A stretch of 5,719 bases of DNA, from positions 1 through 5,719 of the forward strand of contig PFMK01000041.1 of assembly GCA_002785215.1 (NCBI GenBank), given 5' to 3'. The stretch is from Candidatus Gottesmanbacteria bacterium CG_4_10_14_0_8_um_filter_37_24 (lineage in GTDB: Bacteria > Patescibacteriota > Microgenomatia > 2-02-FULL-39-11). The notes below the pieces were generated by a model that did not search any database, was not told the origin of the DNA, and worked only from the letters and a program-made list of their open reading frames with translations. Both the position numbers and the translations under genes were made by a program. Below, piece by piece: positions 1 to 5,719 of this stretch. Positions within the stretch are counted from its first letter, which is position 1; the number at the start of each line of letters is the position of its first letter.

Positions 1-90
1 GGTGTGTAATTTTTCATAGATATACTTTTAACAGATATTTGGAAGATTGTGAAGGGCCAAAATCTTAATTAGAGCAACTCTTTTTGGCAT

Positions 91-306
91 TTAAGCCAAA
101 TATTGATGCAAAAACCTATCAGTCACTGCTTCATCAACAAATTTGCCTTCCCAATCCCAATTATACTCATCAATATCAAATTTGGAAAAACATAAGTAGG
201 ACTCCAATATCTCTTCGCTTGTGGATATGTATGCACTATGATGCCAAAAAGGTTTACAAGCATTATCAGGATGCTGTGTTGCCATAGATGTAGGTATTTT
301 TCTCAT
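91..306 (-). pseudogene. ppcA: Archaeal-type phosphoenolpyruvate carboxylase, N-terminal remnant
   Basis: The intact enzyme adds bicarbonate to phosphoenolpyruvate to give oxaloacetate, an anaplerotic step in the cytoplasm. The 71 readable residues begin MRKIPTSMATQHPDNA, the hallmark N-terminus of the archaeal-type family (methanogen proteins start with a similar KxPxxMxTQHPDN block). Residues 47-57 (EYNWDWEGKFV) match the family's conserved (D/E)xxxDxEGK stretch. Family members are about 480-540 residues long, but this frame stops at TAA (91-93). The next 90 bases to the window edge have stops in all three frames; the in-frame stretch still reads K-I-L-A-L-H-N-L-P-N, which could be a decayed form of the family's (F/L)T(F/L)R(I/V)PN segment. 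The ATG at 306 was chosen because it opens the homology and follows a strong Shine-Dalgarno site; the ATG at 345 lies inside the T-box. The call is confident for family and moderate for pseudogene status, because a sequencing error or a fragment end cannot be excluded. Confidence 0.72.
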
Positions 307-308
307 AT

Positions 309-338
309 AAAAAATCTCACCTCTTAAAAGGGTGAGAT
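309..338 (-). terminator. T-box-controlled intrinsic terminator
   Basis: On the minus strand an 8-bp perfect stem pairs AUCUCACC (338-331) with GGUGAGAU (321-314) around a 9-nt loop. A run of six U (314-309) follows, the first of which closes the stem. The U-run ends two bases before the ppcA ATG at 306. The 5' arm is also the 3' side of the antiterminator, so the two folds cannot coexist. The 3' arm holds most of the Shine-Dalgarno sequence. Confidence 0.88.
317..323 (-). promoter_or_regulatory. Shine-Dalgarno site of ppcA, inside the terminator stem
   Basis: GAGGUGA (323-317) is a 7-base perfect match to the usual 16S rRNA tail, with 10 bases between it and the ATG at 306. Five of its bases (321-317) pair in the terminator stem, so the site would be hidden in the OFF state and free in the antiterminator state. 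It supports the start at 306 over the upstream in-frame ATG at 345. The recJ and cca starts have no comparable site. Confidence 0.65.
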
Positions 339-571
339 ATCTCACGGTACCACCTTAATTTAGTTATCAGTAAATAAGCTATAGCTCGAGGGTAATAGAT
401 ATATAATTTATTATCTTAAAATTATCTGACCGATAACCTTATACTTATTACTTATAACTCTTATACTGCTATGACGGGCTTACCCGGCAAGATCTACTTT
501 CAAGAATACAATCTTATTTCTCCTTGCAGCTCCGGTGTGTCGGGCACCATCTTGGCTTTTATATGTATTGA

Positions 572-2296
572 TTAAGTTAGAATCTTAACATCTATTAATT
601 TTAATTGCAATATTTTTCGATTATTCCATATATTTTCATTTAGCGTGTAAGCTAGATCAACAATCTGATTCGACAACATTTTATCATACAAATCCCCCAT
701 ACCAAAACCTATGGCGTCAACAATATGATCATTACGTCCGATTTGGTTATATATTTGACCCTTATCTGCTTGTACTAAACTCAATTTTAAATGTTTACCG
801 TCTTTTCCAACCTTTCTCGTACTAATTATTTTGATATTTTTTGAAGAAAATACAGGAATAGGATTTCCTATACCAAAAGGCTCTAATTTTGTTATTTTAC
901 GGTATAATATCTGACTTATCTCATCTATATTCAATTCGAGATCGACGGTCAAAGTTTTAGTAAGATATTCGTCTGTCAGTTCTTTATTGGTTAGATTAAT
1001 TAATCTATTTTTCAACTCCTTTAAATTTTTGGTTTTTAGGGAAAATCCTGCAGCCATGGGATGACCTCCTGCGTCTTCCAAAAGATATGATGTTTTTCTA
1101 ATTTTTTCTATTATATTAAAACCGACTACCGAACGTGCAGATCCCTTCGAATATTCCTCTCCTACAGAAACTACAACCACCGGCCTATAAAATGCATCAA
1201 CCAGTTTTCCTGCTACTAATCCAATAATTCCTTCATTATATGTTTTACTGGAAATGAAAATGAGTTTGTCTATTTTCCCATTTGAAGATATGAATAATTC
1301 TCTCACTTCTTTAATTGCTTCGTTATAAATATCATCCGTCAACAACTGTCTTTGTTTATTTACGTCACGTAATTTATCAGCAAGACACTTTGCTCTGTTT
1401 GTATCTTTAGTGCATAATAGCCGTAAAGCGTCAATCGCATGCGTAATTCTACCCATAGCATTTATCCTGGGTGCCAATACGTGTCCTACTTCATAAATAC
1501 CAATATTTCTTTGCATGAGACCCGTGCTTCCGATTAATGCTGTCAATCCTATTCTACTGGTATTGTTTATTCTGTCTAAACCATGCTTTACAATAATTCT
1601 GTTTGGACCTTTAAGCGGTATCATGTCTGCTATTGTTGATATAGCGGCCAAATCCAGGTTTTTTTTGAAATAATGGTATTTTTCCTTTTTGGCTTTCAAT
1701 TTATTCAGTAAATGATCTACAAATACTAGAGACAACGCTCCTGCTGATAACTGCGTCGTATGAATGATGGCTGTTGCCCGGGGAACTTTTTTTGGTTTAG
1801 AATGATGGTCAAGAATTATTGTTTCAATACCCAGTTTATTCGCGTAATTTACTTTATCATTTGCTGTAATACCGTGATCTACTGTAATAATCAGATCAGT
1901 ATTGAATTTTTTTTTAACAGATTCTATTCCAAACTTGGACAATCCATACCCTTCTTTCACTCTATCCGGAATATAAGGTAACACTGACGCTCCTAAACTA
2001 TATAAAGCCTCCCACACGATAGCTCCACCACATACCCCATCTGCATCATAATCTGTATAAACAATAATTGATTCTTTTTGGGAAATTGCTTTTTTTATTC
2101 GTCCAATCGCTTTTTCAATCTCCTTATAATCTATACCTAGATTCTTAAAGTCTATATCCTGAAGTTCAGGCTCAAGAAAACCCTTTTTTTCTTCTTTGTT
2201 TACCAGACCCCTGTTTTCTAAAATTATATCTATAATTTCATCATCATGAAGTTTATTACCACCAGTACGTTTGAATAAATAAATCCATTTCTTCAT
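572..2296 (-). CDS. recJ: Single-stranded-DNA-specific 5'-3' exonuclease RecJ
   Basis: RecJ degrades single-stranded DNA from the 5' end in recombinational and mismatch repair, using Mn or Mg bound by a DHH phosphoesterase core. All core motifs are present in order in this 574-residue protein: DYDADG (82-87), VDHG (139-142), DHH (163-165) and TIADMIPL (221-228), followed by the APRINAMGR region (275-283). The DHHA1 domain carries GIIGLVAGKL (356-365), GSARS (385-389) and GGHPMAAGFS (410-419). A C-terminal OB-like domain includes LEPFGIGNP (471-479). The length matches typical RecJ (about 570 residues), and the N-terminal part with NRG...FLEPEL (28-45) is the family's normal lead-in, so the gene is complete. 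The first motif has T81 where G is usual (GDYDADG), a mild variation. No Shine-Dalgarno site precedes the ATG. recJ is divergent from cca and is followed immediately by the T-box leader on the same strand. Confidence 0.96.
   Translation of the reverse strand: MKKWIYLFKRTGGNKLHDDEIIDIILENRGLVNKEEKKGFLEPELQDIDFKNLGIDYKEIEKAIGRIKKAISQKESIIVYTDYDADGVCGGAIVWEALYSLGASVLPYIPDRVKEGYGLSKFGIESVKKKFNTDLIITVDHGITANDKVNYANKLGIETIILDHHSKPKKVPRATAIIHTTQLSAGALSLVFVDHLLNKLKAKKEKYHYFKKNLDLAAISTIADMIPLKGPNRIIVKHGLDRINNTSRIGLTALIGSTGLMQRNIGIYEVGHVLAPRINAMGRITHAIDALRLLCTKDTNRAKCLADKLRDVNKQRQLLTDDIYNEAIKEVRELFISSNGKIDKLIFISSKTYNEGIIGLVAGKLVDAFYRPVVVVSVGEEYSKGSARSVVGFNIIEKIRKTSYLLEDAGGHPMAAGFSLKTKNLKELKNRLINLTNKELTDEYLTKTLTVDLELNIDEISQILYRKITKLEPFGIGNPIPVFSSKNIKIISTRKVGKDGKHLKLSLVQADKGQIYNQIGRNDHIVDAIGFGMGDLYDKMLSNQIVDLAYTLNENIWNNRKILQLKLIDVKILT
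582..610 (-). promoter_or_regulatory. Candidate promoter for the T-box/ppcA transcript
   Basis: On the minus strand TTGCAA (610-605) and TAAGAT (587-582) are separated by 17 bases, each matching four of six consensus bases. Transcription would start near 575, inside the recJ stop region, shortly before the T-box leader. An alternative -10 element, TATAAA (563-558), would start transcription near 550, right at the leader's first pairing, but lacks a good -35. Read-through from recJ is also possible. This rests on weak consensus matches in AT-rich DNA. Confidence 0.28.
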
Positions 2297-2311
2297 ATGA
2301 CGTGTTAGGTT

Positions 2312-2340
2312 ATAATATTAACATATTATTCTATCAGTAA
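2312..2340 (-). promoter_or_regulatory. Candidate recJ promoter with very short leader
   Basis: On the minus strand TATTAT (2317-2312, five of six consensus bases) lies 17 bases after TTACTG (2340-2335), which is a poor -35. Transcription would start about 10 bases before the recJ ATG at 2296. That would leave almost no room for a Shine-Dalgarno site, and none is seen. The match could be chance in AT-rich DNA. Confidence 0.25.
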
Positions 2341-2348
2341 TTTGAAAA

Positions 2349-2362
2349 TTGTGGTATCACAA
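2349..2362. repeat. Inverted repeat TTGTG-N4-CACAA between recJ and cca
   Basis: The sequence TTGTGGTATCACAA has perfect 5-base arms around GTAT. It lies in the 119-base divergent intergenic region, next to a TTGAAA element (2342-2347) that could be a -35 for cca. Its position fits a small operator or an RNA hairpin in the cca leader. A 5-bp repeat can also arise by chance, and no regulator is known here. Confidence 0.35.
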
Positions 2363-2415
2363 GTAAACACAAAAATATTGGAGAATAGGTTTTATTCAAT
2401 TCACTTAATAAAATT

Positions 2416-3810
2416 ATGAAATATAAACTACCTGATAAGGTCACTGAAGTAATGGATAAAATAAGAAACGAAGGCTACGAGATATATGCTGTAGGCGGTT
2501 GTGTAAGAAATATGATTTTGAAAATCAAGACCAAAGATTGGGATTTTACTACAAATGCTACTCCTCTACAAATTGTGAAAATATTCCCGAATAGTTTCTA
2601 TGATAATAAGTTTGGTACGGTTGGAATCCCCATAAAGGAGAAGGTAAAAGGTAAAGACCAAACAGCTGTCTTTGAGATTACTACATTCAGGAGCGAATCT
2701 GGTTATTCTGATAACCGGCATCCGGATAATATTAAATGGGGAAATAGATTGGAAGAAGATTTGAAAAGAAGGGATTTTACAATAAATGCCATCGCATTCG
2801 ACGGAAAGAACCTAATAGATCCTTATAAGGGCCAGATAGATTTAGCTAATAAATTGATTAAAGCGGTGGGTGATCCGAATGAAAGATTCAAAGAAGATGC
2901 TTTACGCATGATGAGAGCGGTCAGAATCGCGTCACAGTTGAACTTCCTGATTGATGAAAAGACATACAAAGCTATCAGTATAAATTCAATTTTATTACAA
3001 AAAGTGTCCGGTGAAAGGATCCGAGACGAACTGGTAAAAATACTCTCTGCAAATTATCCCGCGGATGGTATCAGGATGTTGAAGAACTTCAGCATACTGT
3101 CAATTATACTTCCTGAGCTGGAAAAATGTTTTGGAATAGAACAAAAAAGCCCTAAAAGACATCATAAGTATGATGTAGGTACACACTTGCTTCTGTCTTT
3201 AGAAAAATGCCCATGCGCTAATCCAATTGTCAGATTTGCCACCTTATTGCACGACGTTGGCAAAGCAGTAACTTATAAAAAAACGGCTGAAGGTGTCATT
3301 ACTTTTTATAACCATGAAATTTTCAGTGCTTCTATTGTAAAAAATATTGCCAACAGACTCCGATTTGCAAAACACGACAGAGATAAACTGTTATGTCTTG
3401 TCCGTTATCATCAGTTTACCGTAAATGAGAACCAGACTGATTCTGCATTAAGAAGATTTATTAAAAATGTTGGTCCGGAAAATCTCCAAGATATCTTATC
3501 TCTTAGAACCGGAGACAGATTAGGAGGTGGCGCTAGAGAATCATCCTGGAGACTAGAATTATATAAGAAACGTCTGATTGAAGTACAAAAACAACCCTTT
3601 AGAGTACAGGATTTAAAGGTAAGCGGTCATGATGTGATGGAAATTTACGGAATCGGTCCTGGACCTTATGTGGGTTCCGTTCTTAACATGCTTTTTTCTG
3701 ATGTAATTGAAGGAAAATTAAAGAATGTTCACAAGATGCTTATTCAAAGAATCAAGGATTTGAAAAAGGAAAGTAAATCTCTATGGCCTAAAAGTCCAGA
3801 ACTTCATTGA
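2416..3810 (+). CDS. cca: CCA-adding tRNA nucleotidyltransferase with HD domain
   Basis: The enzyme adds or repairs the 3' CCA end of tRNAs in the cytoplasm using CTP and ATP. The 464-residue protein has the class II nucleotidyltransferase head: GGCVR (27-31), the metal-binding DWD (41-43), the RRDFTINA block (118-125) that sets nucleotide choice, and EDALRMMRAVRIA (160-172) in the RNA-binding neck. An HD phosphohydrolase domain follows, with HHKYDVGTH (249-257), LLHDVGK (277-283), H300 and H332. The C-terminal segment LKVSGHDVMEIYGIGPGPYVG (400-420) is the tRNA-binding tail shared by CCA enzymes. The head alone could be a poly(A) polymerase, but the HD domain and tail favour a CCA-adding enzyme. 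Whether it adds all of CCA or only part cannot be read from the sequence. No Shine-Dalgarno site precedes the ATG; GGAGAATAGG (2380-2389) is 26 bases away and a frame stop (2386-2388) blocks an earlier start. Confidence 0.93.
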   Translation: MKYKLPDKVTEVMDKIRNEGYEIYAVGGCVRNMILKIKTKDWDFTTNATPLQIVKIFPNSFYDNKFGTVGIPIKEKVKGKDQTAVFEITTFRSESGYSDNRHPDNIKWGNRLEEDLKRRDFTINAIAFDGKNLIDPYKGQIDLANKLIKAVGDPNERFKEDALRMMRAVRIASQLNFLIDEKTYKAISINSILLQKVSGERIRDELVKILSANYPADGIRMLKNFSILSIILPELEKCFGIEQKSPKRHHKYDVGTHLLLSLEKCPCANPIVRFATLLHDVGKAVTYKKTAEGVITFYNHEIFSASIVKNIANRLRFAKHDRDKLLCLVRYHQFTVNENQTDSALRRFIKNVGPENLQDILSLRTGDRLGGGARESSWRLELYKKRLIEVQKQPFRVQDLKVSGHDVMEIYGIGPGPYVGSVLNMLFSDVIEGKLKNVHKMLIQRIKDLKKESKSLWPKSPELH

Positions 3811-3871
3811 TACAAGAGCCAAAAATCCGTACTGAATGCCAAAGTGAGTCTCTAATCATCCCCATCTTAAG

Positions 3872-3891
3872 AGAACAGGGTTTCTGGTTCT
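3872..3891. other. Hairpin in the convergent cca/secF intergenic region
   Basis: AGAACAG (3872-3878) can pair with CTG-GTTCT (3884-3891) around a 5-base loop, with one bulged G. It lies between the 3' ends of two converging genes, where a shared terminator would be expected. No T-run follows directly on either strand; the nearest is TTTT at 3909-3912, beyond an all-AT 5-bp inverted repeat (3897-3910). It is therefore a weak terminator candidate. Nothing else is recognisable in 3811-3952. Confidence 0.25.
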
Positions 3892-3952
3892 GAAGTAATA
3901 TATTAATATTTTGTCACTTTCGGATGAATTGTTTATCCCCCAGACATCTTTT

Positions 3953-4855
3953 TTATTTATTCTTTCTTTCTTTTGTTTCCCAAATTACCAAAAGTGGCGC
4001 AGCATTAAAAATCGAGGAATATGTACCTGAAATAATCCCGATTAGAAGCGTAATTATGAACCACCGAATAGTCTCCCCGCCAAACAACAGCAATGCTGAT
4101 AACGTAAACAATACTGTTAGCGAAGTAGATAATGATCTTGCCAAAGTCTGAAGGATTGATTCATTCACCACCTGTGGGAAAGGTACTCCGGGTATCTTCT
4201 TCAAATTTTCCCGAATTCTATCAAAAACCACTATCGTATCATGGACTGAAAAACCCATTATCGTCAGAAGAGCTGTAATAAACAGACTGTCTACTTCAAC
4301 TTTGAAAAAATGACCAAAAATGGAAAACAAACCAACTACGACTAATATATCATGGATAAGCGCAATCACAGCAACAATCCCGAATTTTACAGATGAATAT
4401 GGTTTTGGAATTTGTCTGAACGCCCATGCTATATATAAAATAATAACTATTGAAGCAATAATAACTGATTTTATCGCATTTTTAGTCGTTTCCTGACCGA
4501 CCGTCGGACCTACAGTTTCGAAACGAATTTCTTCAATTTCACCATAATGCTTTTTCAAATCGTTATTTAAGTTTTGGTTTTGGTTTTTATCTATCGGTTT
4601 AAGTCTTAATAGAAAACCATTATTGCTTGTTTTTGAAATAGATCCAACTTCCACATTCTGTTCTTCTGCTATTTTTTTTATATCCTCTTTTAACACCTCT
4701 TTACTAGCATTTTTTATCTGGAATTCTATAAGGCTGCCGCCGGTAAAATCAACTGCCGGTTTTAGACCCCACAAAATTAGAGCAATAGTACCCGGAATAA
4801 TGATCAAACCGGAAAATATAAAAAAAAGATATTTCTTGGCAATCAAATCAATCAT
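3953..4855 (-). CDS. secF: Protein translocase subunit SecF
   Basis: SecF forms a membrane complex with SecD that helps the SecYEG channel export proteins, using the proton gradient. The protein has 300 residues, normal for SecF. After TM1 (about 9-31) comes the family motif VDFTGGSLIEF (35-45), then an extracytoplasmic domain (about 45-120) ending in RFETVGPTVGQE (111-122). Five further membrane segments follow (about 126-147, 156-181, 187-208, 242-258 and 263-292). The conserved block GFSVHDTIVVFDRIREN (201-217) is the SecF version of the D-x(5-6)-DR motif in TM4 and the following loop. The ATG lies 4 bases after the secD stop with a weak AGGT 7 bases upstream, which suggests translation coupled to secD in one operon. 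The short tail KERKNK ends just inside the convergent intergenic region. Confidence 0.96.
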   Translation of the reverse strand: MIDLIAKKYLFFIFSGLIIIPGTIALILWGLKPAVDFTGGSLIEFQIKNASKEVLKEDIKKIAEEQNVEVGSISKTSNNGFLLRLKPIDKNQNQNLNNDLKKHYGEIEEIRFETVGPTVGQETTKNAIKSVIIASIVIILYIAWAFRQIPKPYSSVKFGIVAVIALIHDILVVVGLFSIFGHFFKVEVDSLFITALLTIMGFSVHDTIVVFDRIRENLKKIPGVPFPQVVNESILQTLARSLSTSLTVLFTLSALLLFGGETIRWFIITLLIGIISGTYSSIFNAAPLLVIWETKERKNK

Positions 4856-4859
4856 ATGG

Positions 4860-5719
4860 CTACCTGTAAATTAGTTTTAATAGAGATCTGGTTATTGTTA
4901 TTGCGCTGAAAAGTGAAACGACTATACCCACTGCAAGCGTAATTGCAAATCCTCTTACAATTCCTGTACCAAACCAGTATAAAATTCCACAGGTAATCAA
5001 TGAAGATATATTCGAATCGCGAATCGATGGAAAAGCTCTATCAAATCCCAAGGAAAGTGCATGAATATAATCTTTCCCCCATCTTATCTCTTCTTTCATT
5101 CTTTCAAATATCAGTATATTTGCATCTACAGCCATCCCGATTGATAAGATGAATCCGGCAATACCCGCTAGAGTTAAAGTCACAGGGATCAATTTGAACA
5201 TGGCAAATACCATAAGTGTGTAAATTACTAATGCAACATCGGCTACTAGACCAAGAAGACCATAATTAACTAACATAAACAGTCCTACTATACATAGACC
5301 GATCACCCCGGCTATAAGACTTCTATCTATAGACTCCCTACCAAGCGTTGCTCCGATATTTCTCTGTTCCAGGATTTTAAGAGGAACAGGAAGTGCTCCT
5401 GCGTTTAAAGAGACAGACAGTCTTTTTGCCTCATCCATAGAAAAATTACCTTGAATAACCGCTTTACCTCCTACTATCGGTTCATTAACTCTCGGAGCAG
5501 AAAGCAATTGATCGTCTAAGAATATTGCTACAGTTTTTCCAACATTCTGTGTAGTTATATCCTCGAACAATTTTGCACCTACCTTATCAAACTCCAATGC
5601 CACTTCAGGTTTTCCGGTTTTTGAATCGAATGTGACTTCTGCTCGTTTGAGATTCGAACCAGTTAAATCAGTCTTTTTTGACCATAATTCCAGTACTGAT
5701 GAAGGAGTGGCAAGATTTG
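4860..5719 (-). CDS. secD: Protein translocase subunit SecD, C-terminal part
   Basis: SecD works with SecF at the Sec translocon to pull exported proteins across the membrane. The frame is open to the window edge, so 285 C-terminal residues are visible and the N-terminus lies outside. A GTG at 5601-5603 is an internal valine, not the start: the 38 codons before it read typical SecD sequence (KTDLTGSNLKRAEVTFD, then KTGKPEV). Visible regions, counted from the edge, are the end of the P1 head domain with LSAPRVNEPI (72-81), ALPVPLKILEQRNIGATLG (108-126) at the entry to the membrane domain, and five membrane segments (about 133-152, 153-174, 179-203, 238-251 and 255-276). The signature SIGMAVDANILIFERMKEE (192-210) contains the conserved aspartate D198. 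It ends with TAG, 4 bases before secF, in the usual secD-secF order. Confidence 0.96.
   Translation of the reverse strand, partial: NLATPSSVLELWSKKTDLTGSNLKRAEVTFDSKTGKPEVALEFDKVGAKLFEDITTQNVGKTVAIFLDDQLLSAPRVNEPIVGGKAVIQGNFSMDEAKRLSVSLNAGALPVPLKILEQRNIGATLGRESIDRSLIAGVIGLCIVGLFMLVNYGLLGLVADVALVIYTLMVFAMFKLIPVTLTLAGIAGFILSIGMAVDANILIFERMKEEIRWGKDYIHALSLGFDRAFPSIRDSNISSLITCGILYWFGTGIVRGFAITLAVGIVVSLFSAITITRSLLKLIYR

Larger units (their letters stand above)
309..554 (-). promoter_or_regulatory. T-box riboswitch leader upstream of ppcA
   Basis: A T-box binds a specific tRNA and lets the downstream gene be expressed when that tRNA is uncharged. The T-box core AAGGUGGUACCGUGAG is at 356-341. The antiterminator folds as expected: helix A1 AAGG (356-353) with CCUU (331-328), the 7-nt bulge UGGUACC (352-346), and helix A2 GUGAG (345-341) with CUCAC (336-332). 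This excludes the terminator at 309-338, which uses the same 331-338 strand. Upstream, a short Stem I-like hairpin has GCAAG (527-523) paired with CUUGC (491-487), an internal loop carrying GAAAGUAGA (501-493), and an upper stem AAGA (515-512) with UCUU (505-502). Then come a CGGG-UAAG-CCCG hairpin (486-475) and a 10-bp helix (438-429 with 371-362, two G-U pairs) just before the T-box. The leader starts directly after the recJ stop. The exact 5' end and the specifier codon are uncertain. Confidence 0.9.

Noticed and set aside
84..96. Stop-codon recoding or programmed frameshift in ppcA
   Set aside because: The stop is TAA, not a usual recoding codon. There is no slippery run or stimulatory hairpin at the site, and the next 90 bases are closed in all frames.
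84..287. Open frame of 67 codons on the plus strand
   Set aside because: It is antisense to the PEPC remnant and has no recognisable domain or ribosome site.
307..345. Upstream in-frame ATG at 345 that would extend the PEPC remnant by 13 residues
   Set aside because: It lies inside the T-box/terminator, has no family similarity and no Shine-Dalgarno site. The ATG at 306 starts the homology and has a strong one.
1760..1981. Open frame of 73 codons on the plus strand inside recJ
   Set aside because: It is a shadow of recJ, which has all its catalytic motifs on the other strand.
2342..2369. Promoter for cca: TTGAAA, 16 bases, TAAACA
   Set aside because: The -35 is good, but the -10 matches only three of six bases. 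It is too weak to list as a feature, though the inverted repeat falls in its spacer.
3924..4151. Open frame of 75 codons on the plus strand with a hydrophobic start resembling a signal peptide
   Set aside because: It overlaps the 3' end of secF antisense. The hydrophobicity probably reflects codons of the SecF tail and membrane segments; there is no Shine-Dalgarno site or known domain.
4623..4874. Open frame of 83 codons on the plus strand over the secF start
   Set aside because: It is antisense to secF and the end of secD, both clearly coding.
5601..5603. GTG as the start of secD
   Set aside because: The frame stays open to the window edge, and the upstream codons read typical SecD sequence, so it is an internal valine of a truncated gene.

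Overview
The window is AT-rich bacterial DNA. It holds three complete genes (recJ, a CCA-adding enzyme gene, secF), one gene cut by the right edge (secD), and at the left a well-formed T-box riboswitch in front of a broken archaeal-type phosphoenolpyruvate carboxylase (PEPC) gene. RecJ, separate SecD and SecF, an HD-domain class II CCA enzyme and a T-box all point to Bacteria. Archaeal-type PEPC occurs only in scattered bacterial groups, such as some clostridia, lactic acid bacteria and, as far as I recall, some candidate-phylum (Patescibacteria-like) genomes. Low G+C, weak or absent Shine-Dalgarno sites at recJ and cca, and compact secD-secF packing would fit the last group, but the lineage is an inference.

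Layout from left to right. Positions 1-306 (minus strand): remnant of ppcA, with 71 clean N-terminal residues, then an in-frame TAA and about 90 bases with stops in all frames. Positions 309-554 (minus): T-box leader with a short Stem I-like hairpin, a CGGG/CCCG hairpin, a 10-bp long-range helix, a T-box whose antiterminator folds with the canonical 7-nt bulge, and a competing terminator. The terminator's 3' arm contains a strong Shine-Dalgarno sequence, so this switch could act on both transcription and translation. Positions 572-2296 (minus): recJ. Positions 2297-2415: divergent intergenic region with a short inverted repeat. Positions 2416-3810 (plus): cca. Positions 3811-3952: short convergent intergenic region with one modest hairpin. 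Positions 3953-4855 (minus): secF. Positions 4860-5719 (minus): the C-terminal 285 codons of secD, continuing past the window.

The genes are mostly housekeeping: DNA repair (RecJ), tRNA 3'-end maturation (CCA enzyme) and protein export (SecD and SecF, which form one membrane complex and are encoded 4 bases apart). The PEPC/T-box unit is the unusual part. It joins an anaplerotic carbon-metabolism gene to a tRNA-sensing switch, and the switch looks intact while the gene does not. I found no mobile element, CRISPR array, tRNA or rRNA gene.
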